The notes under the pieces are model-generated. The model was not told the DNA's origin, ran no database searches, and was given only the letters and a program-made list of their open reading frames with translations. This document shows positions 33,207 through 43,865 of a DNA stretch of 64,000 nt, in pieces; position 1 is the first letter of the stretch; the number at the start of each line of letters is the position of its first letter. The translations under genes were made by a program, and so were the position numbers. The stretch comes from Isoetes taiwanensis (Eukaryota > Streptophyta > Lycopodiopsida > Isoetales > Isoetaceae). The DNA is taken from assembly GCA_021234155.1 (NCBI GenBank), contig JAJEKV010000002.1, forward strand, positions 37,115,107-37,179,106, written 5' to 3'.

Positions 33207-35021
33207 CTACTCAAATTCCAAGTCAAATCCCTTGACAACTATGGATTCTCCTCCACCTCGAGGCACTAAGGTTACCACAAAATTATCTCCAGTTTTTATA
33301 CCCAAATCTTCCAGAGTCTCGCCTATTCCAAGCCTCACCGTCACACTCTCCTTCATTTCAGAAGACCTGGAACTCATGTGTGGCAGACGCACAAAACTTC
33401 CTGCATATTCTTTGATGTTCTTCCTCGTGTTAGCATCAGCCTCCGGAAGATTTATGTAAACATCAAACGCCACAAATTTGTTCATGGGCAATTCAATATC
33501 CTGGATAAGCAGAACTGTTTCTCCTCCATCATTCTCTGCTACAGCTTCGGCAGCCATAGCTACATGCTCCCCGTTGCTTGCTGGACCCATTGAGACCTTA
33601 ATTTTCTTTTGAGGCAGTTTGATACTTGAGCTGAAAGGCTCCTTCAGCTGCTGAGACTTACCTCCTGATTTGTTCCCAAATTCTGGTACTTTTCTTGCTT
33701 TGAGTTTGGATGTGGAAGTAGTTGAACCAGATTCAGTGGCCTTGGCAGTCAGCCAATCTGTAGGCATCTCCTGATATCGATACCCCAGAGCTTCTGTTGT
33801 CAAAGCATCCTTGATATAAGCTTGCACCGGATCACCAAATTCATCAAAAAACACAAAGGAAGCATTGAGCCAATCTGTATCATCAAAATCTTTTCTGCCT
33901 AAACTTTTCCAAATCACCCAAAGCCGGTCAATGTTGCCGTGATGACCAAAGAAAATAGGGTCCTTTGCTGCAGAATACAGAGCCCCCATGTCTTCATTGT
34001 TGTACATAACAGAACTATCTGCCCCGCACCAAACATGGACATAACCATGAATTCCATTCTCCAAAACACCACCAATGTTTGTAGATCCATTGTAATTTGA
34101 TGCTGCATCACCATATCTGTATGCACCTCCATGAAACAGAGTTGATGTTTTAGAACCGCTGACAATTTCCCGATATAAGATGGCATTATTGTCAGCTCTG
34201 AGCTGGTCAAGGTCATCTTGACCTTCTGCAGATCCGGGAGTCCAAGACAGATTAGCTATGGCGGGGGGCAAATGGAGAGTATTACGCAAAGAATCATTCA
34301 TGACAGAATATTGGGTATAAAGAGCAGGCATGGAATTGGGAAGAGGGTCAGTGACTTGTTGGTTATCCCAGTTCCAGAATGGAAGGGAGAAGGTGGGATC
34401 GCCAAGCAAATTTTGAAGAATTCGTTCATGGAAATAGAGGTACCATCTATGCCAGGCAAGGAAAAGCCAACTGAAATGGATATCGAAGGCCAGATCTGTG
34501 CCTGGTTGGACAAGAACATGGTCACACATTATGCAATGTATGTAAGCCTGGTTGAGGTACTTCCTATTGTCATCATCAGGCAAGGCATTTAGAAGCTCAT
34601 ATGCTTTCACATGCTGGTCTATATATGCCTGATCAACCAGATGTGCAGCCGGGCGGATTCGCAGCTTCTGCGGCGGAGGAGGAACCACAAAATCTTTGAT
34701 GGTTTTGCTTGTTGTGAGACAGCAATTCACTTCTGGTTCATTTGTTGGAGTAGAGACCTTGCAGTTGCTTAGATCTGGTGGTAGAATTGGTGATCCCCAT
34801 GCTGCCTTTTCTTTGCTCATAAAAAATGGTAGCCCTGCTACTCCTGCTGTAGATCCTATCAGCAGATCCCTTCGTTTGATTTCCTCATTTTGGCACCTCA
34901 CTTTGCATTGCCTCTTTCCTGCACTTCTTTTCGAATTCTTGGATTCACAAGTTGAGAAAGAGTTGGCATTGCCATAATTTGCAAGGCTGGGATTCTGGAG
35001 CACTATCATGTTGGCCTGCAT
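33207..35021 (-). CDS. PPO: Polyphenol oxidase, plastid-targeted, 604 aa
   Basis: Oxidises mono-/o-diphenols to o-quinones with a dinuclear copper centre in the thylakoid lumen (family knowledge). Seen here: a Ser/Asn/Lys-rich transit region (residues 1-48), then twin Arg 50-51 and a hydrophobic stretch (RRDLLIGSTAGVAGLPFF), a Tat-type lumen signal. CuA histidines are at 162, 182 and 191 (IHC...DIHFSW...WHRWYLYF), with Cys166 placed for the thioether bond. CuB is at His325 and His329 (GIHGYVHVW) and His360/361 (FFGHHGNIDRLW). The DWL domain starts at about 383 (TDWLNASFVFFDEFGDP) and the C-terminal KFDV-type domain contains FVAFDVYINLPEAD. Intronless and unbroken, of normal length. A tandem copy of its 5' end lies upstream. 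Wound or stress regulation is usual for the family but no element for it is shown here. Confidence 0.95.
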   Translation of the reverse strand: MQANMIVLQNPSLANYGNANSFSTCESKNSKRSAGKRQCKVRCQNEEIKRRDLLIGSTAGVAGLPFFMSKEKAAWGSPILPPDLSNCKVSTPTNEPEVNCCLTTSKTIKDFVVPPPPQKLRIRPAAHLVDQAYIDQHVKAYELLNALPDDDNRKYLNQAYIHCIMCDHVLVQPGTDLAFDIHFSWLFLAWHRWYLYFHERILQNLLGDPTFSLPFWNWDNQQVTDPLPNSMPALYTQYSVMNDSLRNTLHLPPAIANLSWTPGSAEGQDDLDQLRADNNAILYREIVSGSKTSTLFHGGAYRYGDAASNYNGSTNIGGVLENGIHGYVHVWCGADSSVMYNNEDMGALYSAAKDPIFFGHHGNIDRLWVIWKSLGRKDFDDTDWLNASFVFFDEFGDPVQAYIKDALTTEALGYRYQEMPTDWLTAKATESGSTTSTSKLKARKVPEFGNKSGGKSQQLKEPFSSSIKLPQKKIKVSMGPASNGEHVAMAAEAVAENDGGETVLLIQDIELPMNKFVAFDVYINLPEADANTRKNIKEYAGSFVRLPHMSSRSSEMKESVTVRLGIGETLEDLGIKTGDNFVVTLVPRGGGESIVVKGFDLEFE

Positions 35022-35097
35022 CGTGGGCCAAAATGTTAGGAGCTTAGGAGCTTAGATGTTGAAGCACCACTTTTTAAAGACATTTCCTTTGCGCTTT

Positions 35098-35105
35098 CCT
35101 TTATA
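35098..35105 (-). promoter_or_regulatory. TATA box candidate of PPO
   Basis: TATAAAGG on the minus strand, 77 bp before the start codon, a suitable distance for a short leader. In the duplicated upstream copy the same place reads CATAAAGC, so the box is lost there. Confidence 0.55.
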
Positions 35106-36565
35106 CGACAATTTACTTTAGACATTACAACAGCTCTTTCTTTCCTTGACTGGCATTTAGACTTTGCAGGTCTTTTCTGTACTGTCTTGTTTTTATGACA
35201 AGTAGCATTGGACTTTACATATTTCTAGAAGGTAATACAAAAACACAGACTGTACACAAATTTATTGTAAAAAACCAATTTTGACATTGATTTACTTGGA
35301 GGGATGTCTTCATCAATTAATGGATCTTCTTCTTCCTATAGTTGTATGGATTTTTTTCTTCTTAGTTGTTGAAGTTGAGGGTGAGATCACAATAGGGCTG
35401 CCCGTTCACTAATAAGTTAAAGGGCATCTATTTTTACGATGATTTGTGAAATCACATTTGTGCTTATATGTAGCACAATAACGGGGTTCAGGGGGATTTG
35501 ATATGGATGTAACAATGACAATTTCTAAAACTATAGACCATATCCATAAAATAATTGAATGGGTTGGTATAAAAAAAAAAAAGATTCAAGCTAAAAAATA
35601 ATCATATTAGATCATTAATTATATTCTTATTAGGACATTGAGTTATTTTGGTAGAGGTCGAGGCGAAATCATATACATGTTCCATATTCTATCAAAACTT
35701 TAGGCGAGCTCATATATTTTCAAAATCATAGGCGTCCCCAATCATAAATGACCATAAATAAACGAGGGGTGCTGTGAGGCTCAACTTACTATTTGAAATG
35801 CCTGGAAATGGTAGGATCGATGGATCCCATGACGGGCAGAGTCCCGGTGCACCTCATTTATGGCACATAACTCGTCATATAAAAAGGCAACCAATGTTTT
35901 TGGCACCCACCACGCGTTTATCATATATAAATTCTTTAGAGGGGCAGCATTGCTCGTCCAAAGTATTTTTTGCATCCTAAGTAGATTAACGTACATAATT
36001 TCAAATTACACTTCATGTTTTAGATGGCGATCATTGGCTATGGAATGCCCAATGCGTGTCCGTCCAAAATCTTATGGATTTGGGCACAAGTTGATTTTAC
36101 CTCGGGACAAGGGGCATAATCCCCAAGGGGCAAACGAACTGGAAAGGAGAATAACACTTTTGTCAACACCTTTTTCTTAGAACCTTTTAATTTCATGTTA
36201 TGATTTAGTAATTTATTACACGTCTTCTAGAACCATTTCAATGCAACATCCTAGAATTAACAATTTTTTTATTCTATGCATATATAATAGACGATTTTGT
36301 GCCTTCATCGAGGTTCTTCTAGTCATTTTCTTCTTCCTTTATATAATTTTAGTATAACTACTAGTATGGTACGATGTCTCGGATACAAATTACCCCACTA
36401 TATCATGAATCACGACAAGCCCATTTGTTCCTTACATTATTCTTTGCGCTTTAATATACATGTCTTGATTGTCAACGAACCTAATGAGGCCCACTATTAC
36501 ATGGCATGACATCATAACAATGTAATAATTCTACTGTAAACTTCACTACGAACTTTACAAATTTA

Positions 36566-36762
36566 CTTTTCTTTGCTCATAAAAAATGGTAGCCCTGCTA
36601 CTCCTGCTGTAGATCCTAGCAGCAGATCCCTTCGTTTGATTTCGTTTTTCTATTCTTTCCTGCACTTCTTTTCGAATTCTTGGATTCACAAGTTGAGAAA
36701 GAGTTGGCATTGCCATAATTTGCAAGGCTGGGATTCTGGAGCACTATCATGTTGGCCTGCAT
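36566..36762 (-). pseudogene. Truncated PPO N-terminus in the duplicated copy
   Basis: Encodes the same start (MQANMIVLQNPSLANYGNAN) as the intact PPO, then differs after about residue 36 because roughly 30 bp were replaced. It stops being PPO at 36,566, the duplication junction. An upstream Met in frame at 36,975 exists only because of the inserted element. No copper domains, so no function. Confidence 0.85.
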
Positions 36763-36907
36763 CTTGGGCCAAAATGTTAGGAGCTTAGATGTTGAAGCAC
36801 CATTTCTTCTTAAGAGCTCTTTTTTAAGACATTTCCCTTGCGCTTTATGACAAGTAGGATTAGACTTTACATCTGTCATGTCTTGTTTTTTATGACAAGT
36901 AGCATTA

Positions 36908-37229
36908 GGCCCAGATTCCACAAGGCCGGCAGATTTTAATCTTGCTTGCAACAAATACCAGGTTGTTTGATCCAAAGCGCCGGAATCAGCATTCCACAGA
37001 AGTCAAAGGTAATTTTCGGATTGAAGCTTTTTCTCAGCCTAGCTGGCAATGCTTCTGGCATCTGCCAGCCATCTGCCGGGCAACACTGCCCGTCATAAAA
37101 AATCCTCTTAACTGACTCCACCTCAGGAATTTCCACCCTACAGTGGAATCCCAACAACAGCGTCGGTAGCTTACTTGTTTGCCCTGAATTCGACCTCACA
37201 ACAACTGCCGGCCCAGTGGAATCCGGGCC
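36908..37229. mobile_element. 322-bp PIF/Harbinger-like MITE carrying an ORF fragment
   Basis: 25-bp terminal inverted repeats (GGCCCAGATTCCACAAGGCC against GGCCCGGATTCCACTGGGCC from the right end) with three mismatches, flanked by TTA on both sides (36,905-36,907 and 37,230-37,232). A TTA target duplication is typical of PIF/Harbinger elements. Inside, the minus strand has a coding-like frame (TLLLGFHCRVEIPEVESVKR) across most of the element, perhaps a captured exon. It is inserted only in copy 2 of the PPO upstream duplication, so it came after the duplication. Confidence 0.8.
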
Positions 37230-38581
37230 TTAGACTTTACATCTATACTGTCTTGTTTTTATGACAAGTAGCATTAGACTTTACATCTGTACTGTCTTGT
37301 CATATTTCTAGAACATAACACAAAAACACCGACTGTACACAAAATTTTGACATTGATTTACTTGGTGGGATGTCTTCATCCATTCAATGGATCTTTTTCT
37401 TCCTATAGTTGTATGGATTTTTTTCTTCTTAGTTGTTGACGTTGATGAGGGTGAGATCACATTAGGGCTACCGTTCACTACTAAGTTATAGGGCATCTAT
37501 TTTTAAGATGATTTGTGAAATCACATTTGTGCTTATATGTAGCACAATAACGGGAGGTTCCAGGGGGATTTGATATGGATAAAAAATAATCATATTAGAT
37601 TATTAATTATATTGGTCAACAAATAGTCTTATTAGAACATTGAGTTATTTTGGTAGAGGTTTTACTTCATATTTTAAAATCTTAGGCGAAACCATATAGA
37701 TGTTCCATATTCTATCAAAACATTAGTCGAACTCATATTATATTTCAAAATCATAGGCGCCCCCAATCATAAATGACCATAAGCGAAACGAGAGGTGCCT
37801 AAAGGCCTCAACATACGATCTGAGCTGTAGGATCGATGGATCCGACGACTGTTGTAGTCCAGTGTGCACCTCATTTATGGCACATAACTCGTCATATAAA
37901 AAGGCAACCAATGTTTTTGGCACCCACCACGCGTTTGTCATACATAAATTCTTTAGAGGGGCAGCATTGCTTGTCCAAAGTATTTTTTGCATCCTAAGTA
38001 GATAAACGTCCATAATTTCAAATTACACTTTATGTTTTAGATGGCGAGCATTGGCTATGGAATGCCCAATGCATGTCCGTCCAAACTCTTATGGATTTGG
38101 ACTTAGACACAAGTTGATTTTACCTCGGGACAAAGGGGCATAATCCTCAAGGGGCAAACGAATTGGAAAGTAGAATAACACTTTTGTCGACACGTTTTTC
38201 TTAGAACCTTTTAATTTCATGTTATGATTTAGTAATTTATTACACGTCTTCTAGAACCATTTCAATGCAACATCCTAGAACTAACAAATTTTTTATTCTA
38301 TGCATATATAATAGTCAATTTTGTGCCTTCATCGAGGTTCTTCTAGTCATTTTCTTCTTCCTTTATATAATTTTAGTATAACTACTAGTATGGTATGATG
38401 TCTCGGATACAAACTACCCCACTATATCATGAATACACGACAAGCCCATTTGTTCCTTACATTATTGTTTGCGCTTTAATATTGTCAACGAACCTAGTGA
38501 GGTCCACTATTACATGGCATGACATCATAACAATGTAATAATTCTACTGTAAACTTCACTACAAACTTTTTACAAATTTAC

Positions 38582-39454
38582 ATCACCTATATCCAATTCC
38601 ACGATAATGAAATATGATGCAACTTTTGTAGCAAAACCCATTGTCCATTTGGCTTGTGATACTAGTTGGCAGTCTTTAAATATCTTCTTGTCTTCAGAAC
38701 CTAGGAAGACTAAAGTGACGCTCCTCCCATATAGATACTTGAAATTCCCCTCTTGACAATATTGTCGAGAAAGGCCATTTATCTAACCCGAATCACTTGT
38801 GATAAAAGTGTATCCACAAGTTAGCATATGACAATAACACACATAACATAATATGCCACCTCAAATTTTGGTCCATCCATCATTATCAACATCAACATTG
38901 CCATAAAACACAAATAATGCATCGTACGTGGATATTTCTACCCTGTCTCAAACTCGACCAAATTGATTGATGGCAAGGCCACCAGATATTAGTAGATGGA
39001 ATTATGACAACAAGCTTGGCTGGCATAGGGTTGTCTGTTATAATGAGCTTACTGACATAGGGTTGTACACTGCATCCGCAGCTCACATGCACATTTTACA
39101 GATAGGTTGAAACATGAGATAGGTTGAAACATGCTGGACCATGATTGTAGTCTTTCGAAGGCGTGAACCAAGGGGGTCAGATCTCCTTGGTCTGATGAAG
39201 CAGGAACGAGATATGTCTCATTTAGGAAGTATAAGAAAACTATAAATGAACTAGAGGACCGTGTTGCATCATATCCTTACCCAGTTTAATTCCACTGGGA
39301 TGGCCGCACCATCTAGTTAGCCTTCTTGCAGGCAGACTATTACACCTAGTTCACTTAAGGTCTCTAGAAGAGTAAGCACCACAGACCAGGGTCTCCACCA
39401 TAGTTTCTATGCCTCCCTTGGTTAACCCAATCACGACATAACCCCATCAACCAC
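38582..39454. other. Unassigned interval upstream of the second PPO pseudogene
   Basis: No ORF above 66 codons, and no match to the neighbouring duplications. I see no supported feature. Confidence 0.4.
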
Positions 39455-40110
39455 CAATGTTTGTAAATCCATATTCTAAAAGAGGTTAACCCTGGATTAC
39501 CACAGTCGTTGGATTTGTTGATCCTACGACCCAGACTGTATATATCAAATCCCCTTGGAACCCCCTATTATTGTGCTACATATTGTAATTTAATGCTGCA
39601 TCACCATATACGTACTCACTTCTATGAAATAAAGTTGTTATCTTAGAATCATTCACACTTTTCTGAGACAAGATGATGTTATTATCAGCAATAAGCTAGT
39701 CAAGATCATCTTGACCTTCTGCAATTACAGTGACTTAGTAATTATCCCAGTTCTAGAACGTAAGAGAGAGGGTGGCATTGCCAAGCAAATTCTAAAGAAT
39801 TCATTCATTGAAATAGAGGTGCTTTCTATGCTAACCAAGGCAAAACCAATTGGAATGGACATCAAATCCTAGATCTGTGCCTGGTTGGACAAAAACATAG
39901 TCACATATTATGCAATCATGGTTGACGTGTTTCTTATCTTATTATCATTAACTATACAAGATAAGATAAGATAAGATGAATTTTTACATCCACAAGGCAA
40001 CTAGACAAGGCAATTAAAAGCTATATGCTTTCACATACTGGTCTATATATGCCTGATCAACCCGACATGCAACCTCGAGATGATGAGCAATGTCTCAAGA
40101 GGAATATGAA
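39455..40110 (-). pseudogene. Internal PPO pseudogene fragment
   Basis: Degenerate but alignable to PPO 34,060-34,640, that is, from CuA to the beginning of CuB. Blocks such as GCTGCATCACCATAT, TCAAGATCATCTTGACCTTCTGCA, TGCCTGGTTGGAC and CTGGTCTATATATGCCTGATCAA are shared. It is interrupted at 39,479-39,585 by a segment related in inverted form to the PPO upstream region, and at 39,961-39,998 by a tiny LINE tail insertion. Many indels. It marks an older PPO copy in the same orientation, so PPO was once a small cluster here. Confidence 0.85.
39961..39998 (-). mobile_element. 38-bp LINE tail insertion with target duplication
   Basis: The insert is four AAGAT units plus GAATTTTTACATCCAC, the reverse complement of the LINE 3' end at about 48,052-48,090 (GTGGACGTAAAAATTCATCT then CTTAT units). 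It is flanked by AACTATACAAG (39,950-39,960) and AACTAGACAAG (39,999-40,009), an 11-bp target duplication with one mismatch. The surrounding PPO pseudogene supplies the empty-site comparison. Confidence 0.8.
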
Positions 40111-41473
40111 CCATAAAATTTTTAATCGTCTTTAGATAGTCCTAAAATGAGTGCTTGGCTTTAGGCTCTTTTGTTGGAAATGCTAACATTTTTATTTTCC
40201 ATAACACAATGCTGGCAACAGTGCTGGAAACCAAGCTTAATTGCAAACTAAAGATCGCTCACTGAACATGTATTTTCATTATACACTTCAGTGCTTTGAG
40301 TTTTACCTAAAAGTATCAATGCCTAAGCATCGCATAGTGATGCATGATGAGCAAATGAGGATTCTAAGCATATAAAAGAAAACTCAAGCGTACCACGGTA
40401 TCAATTCAAGCTTCAGTACTTGAGTTTTACCAAGGAATATCAGTAATTATTGCATAATAATGCGTGATGATCAAATGAGACGAACCTCAACAACTATACC
40501 TACTTATATTACCTTTCTAAGAAGACTCAAGCATATAAATCAAGATAATACACATAATCAATCAAGATCCAATAACTCACCAATTCTTTCCTATATGCAC
40601 AAGCAAATTAAAACAAGCTCTGATAATTCACAAATTCTTTCCTATACACAAACAAAATAAAGCAAGCTTCAACATCGTGGCCCTAGCAAACTAATGTCGC
40701 ATTTGCCGAGATAATCTTTCTTTATCTATTTTAACGAATCATGAGGTAATTGAACTAAGCCAAATAAATGTCGCATTTGTCAAGATAATCCATCTTCATC
40801 TATTATAACGAATCATGAGATGATCGAACTAATTAAATAGTTGTTCAGAATGCATGGAAGAAACAGAGTAACACTATAAAGTACTCTGAGATGGTCTAAC
40901 TTTGTGAAGTGCATGTAATTATTTAATGCATCTTTCTCTATATTCAATTCCATATTCGACAAATTGCATTGAAATCGTTTTCACAATCTTTCTGCTACTT
41001 AAATGCCTACCATGCAAGGACTCTCTAATACGTCATCCCTAAAACATGAAAATGGAACATTTTATTGCTTCTGATGTTGGCAAAGAATGATATATATACC
41101 TAATTATTAGAGAAAAACTATACCCTAACTATTTGGGAATACACCCTACACCAAGCCAGCCTGCATGATGGCACTCTTATTATTATGTACATTAAAGACA
41201 TATCCTTTTAGCCAAATATTACTTTCGAGGTCATTTATGAATGACCACCACAATGATGAAGTTCCATCCATTCAATATAGGGTTGCATATACAGAACTGC
41301 AGATCAAGAACATAAAGAAATTAGCAGGGGTAGAATAATATTTACTAGTACTGTTTTTGCATGTTGTCCTACATAGGGTGCAAGCATTTTAACTTTAAAA
41401 GAGGAGTATCTCAAATCATGCCATAAATAATCTTTGCCACCATAAGTTATTCGCCACAATCACATCTATCTAT
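40111..41473. other. Intergenic, with two short local duplications
   Basis: Two imperfect direct repeats are visible: about 40,290-40,360 against 40,415-40,485 (GAGTTTTACC ... GATGAGCAAATGAG), and about 40,690-40,755 against 40,765-40,830 (AATGTCGCATTTG ... TAACGAATCATGAG). No gene recognised. Confidence 0.5.
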
Positions 41474-42330
41474 TGTTTTTTTTTTTTTTTTGAAGGATCA
41501 AGTTAAGTAATATTAATATAGAGTAAGTACAAGAAGAGCGATACTAGGGTACCCTTGCCCAAACATGAGCGAGAACCCAAACAACACGTATACCTACCTA
41601 CGACTCATGGGATAAACCTGCTAATGCTGTCTACAATGAGGAGGGTCCTTTCCCAGACAGCTGCCTTAAACTGCTCTTTCCGAGGAGACGCCAGGTAAGA
41701 GAGATATAATTTGTACCTTAACTGGGGGATCAAAACTTGGGGCTGCACCTCCTCATTCCTGAACACCTTCATGCACCGACGCTTCCAAATGAGCCAGACT
41801 AACCACGCTTTACACAAATGGAAGGCCAGACTCTGAAGCTGGGACTACCCACGAGGATACACCCCCAACAGAACCTGTTGACTCTGGAGCGAGGTGTGAA
41901 AGAGGCGCTGGACCACTGCCATGCCGGCTGGATGTCCGAGCAAAAAAACATACAATGCGCCAGGGTCTCCGCCCAGGCACCACACATTGGACACCGGTTG
42001 CTGATCCGCGGATTGATCCTGTGAACCCACGTGTTCACCCACAGGGACCGGTGCACTATCTGCCATAGCAGCACCCGAATCTTGGGGGGCGATATTGGGT
42101 TCCACATCCACCTCCAAATGTTGCCCCAGTCATCTCCTGGCACCTAGAGACTCCAGCCGTCCGAGGGAGGCAGCTCATCCTGAATTGCCAAAAGCTCATA
42201 GCAGGACTTCACAAAATTCGAGGGGTCAACTTTTGGATGACAACTCCACACACGCCCCGATGCCTGCGGGGGGTTCAGCGGCCAACCTTGAATATGTGGC
42301 CGAACTTCCGCCATTGGAATGCATTTTCAA
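41474..42330 (-). pseudogene. 5'-truncated L1 LINE, zinc-binding C-terminus and poly(A)
   Basis: On the minus strand the translation gives the reverse-transcriptase zinc-binding domain (zf-RVT): PISPPKIRVLLWQIVHRSLW, then CPMCGAWAETLAHCMFFC (C-x2-C...H...C), followed by a C-terminal segment (WLVWLIWKRRCMKVF). A run of T on the plus strand at 41,478-41,491 is the poly(A) tail in element sense. Two frames are used, so it is broken. This poly(A)-tailed family differs from the pentanucleotide-tailed one. Confidence 0.85.
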
Positions 42331-43439
42331 TAGCGAAAAAAATCTTTCAATTAAGCAGCCTGCTGAGTAAAGGGAGGCCGATTCAATTCAACTATTGAGA
42401 CTGAAGAGGAACTTCAATCACCAGAATATAATTTTGGCATTCCTAATGATCTAGAAAGCAAATAGAAAAAGCTTGACTATCAAGCTTACAAATGCAGGAT
42501 GTGTCCACTTCTAACAACATCAATATACGAAAAGCATGACGAACTTTAGGCAAAGTGTTTTAGTCACCGCTATGGCTGTGATTGCAATTGAAAAAGCTGC
42601 CCCAATCCCAACTCTGCAGAATGTCTGCAAATCATGAGAAGGAACGGATTTTTCTACTAGAATCATACAATAGAACATATCTACACAAAAGATTATGTTT
42701 AACTTAACAGAGCATGCATCTGGAACATACATTTGGCACTTCAACATGTTCTACACTGAAAGAGACATTAAAAACAGAAACTTTGGCCCACCATATATAG
42801 ATCAAACTTATGCTTGGAGAGACCTGTAATCAAACATATTTCTTCATATGCCATAGCTTATGCAAAGCAGAAGAAGATTGAAGAAGCAGCATTGAAGAAC
42901 TCCAGAAGTGGAGAGATGAATCAGAGCACCATTTGTAATGTATCGATACTCATAATTACAAGGCATTCTCTACTTGTCTCTAACAGATTATCTGGAAATA
43001 TGGATAAATTACTAGAAGTGTTAGAATGTTTTATATAGTCTATCTTACCCTTTAAAAACAGTAAAATACTTGCTGAAAATATAGTGTTGAAAGAACTTGC
43101 TTAATTTATGAGAGGCCAATTTGTCTGAAACAATGCCATATGCGGAAGAACATGATGGCAGACTTTGACCAATGAAGACATACAAAAGTTAGAAAGCATG
43201 CAGATATGGGCTTCAATTGCGTTTTTAAGAAGCAAAATGCAAAGTGAGAGAATTAATACCTTGTGGAACTCAGACAATGCGCATTTGAACCAACAACTTG
43301 GTGTATGCCACTTAAGCCACTGCAAACTGTAATTTCCAATCAAACACTTCCAATCAACATATCCTAGACCATGCAATCTGCATCAGAAGCTTTAGTACTG
43401 TAAAAGGATTTCTTGTGCAAATTGTGCACTTTAAATTTT
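42331..43439. other. Unassigned interval
   Basis: Only short frames in AT-rich sequence (for example 42,814-43,038). No domain, RNA gene or repeat that I can support. Confidence 0.4.
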
Positions 43440-43800
43440 TTTTGTCGAAGCCAATCCGTCTCTTCTAGATGCCATGCACAAGCTTCAGCTCATTTGCGCA
43501 TGCATCTAGTATTGATAAACTTGATGTTATTTGGGCCTCCACATTTCAAGTATTCAAAAAACATCAGGGCTTCTTTTCCTTGTCCATGTTGTACAAATGC
43601 TGTAATCATCGTATTATGTGGCACTGGATCCTGAATAAGCAATCTATAACATTCTATCATAATGTATCCTTCCACACTTTCCGTACATGCTGAGAATAGC
43701 AGTGCCCACAATTACATCTAGCTCAAATCTGTTTCTACAGATGTGTCCATGCAACCTTTTTATCGATTTAATCAAATCACCAAATTGAACATTTATGGGA
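43440..43800 (-). pseudogene. PPR protein remnant (PLS type)
   Basis: Minus-strand translation shows tandem pentatricopeptide motifs. IKRLHGHICRNRFELDVIVG runs into TAILSMYGKCGR at about 43,790-43,670. After a frameshift, NTMITAFVQHGQGKEALMFF follows at about 43,620-43,550. SMYGKCG and NTMI..(V/F)QHG.G.EAL are standard in plant organellar RNA-binding PPR proteins of the PLS class. Only about two repeats remain and the frame is broken. Family knowledge: these proteins guide organelle RNA editing or processing. It is antisense to, and partly abuts, the methylase remnant. Confidence 0.8.
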
Positions 43801-43865
43801 ATGTACAAACTCTAAATCGTGAAATAGAAAACTATAGAAGTACCACCAATCATTCTAAAAGACCC

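Larger units (their letters stand above)
34806..38581. repeat. 1.76-kb tandem duplication of the PPO 5' end and upstream region
   Basis: Copy 1 is 34,806-36,565 and copy 2 is 36,566-38,581. Both start CTTTTCTTTGCTCATAAAAA inside the PPO transit-peptide region and end at TACAAATTTAC. They share the start codon region, leader, the GACAAGTAGCATT repeats, and the far upstream blocks (for example GGCACATAACTCGTCATATA). Copy 2 is longer because of a 322-bp inserted element and extra short repeats. Unequal crossing-over is the simplest cause. Confidence 0.9.

Noticed and set aside
33914-34592. Frames of 75-124 codons on both strands within the PPO gene
   Set aside because: They are shadows of the intact PPO frame and contain no domains.
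41799-42370. Plus-strand and alternative minus-strand frames over the LINE C-terminus
   Set aside because: Only the frame with the zinc-binding motif CPMC...H...C is meaningful.
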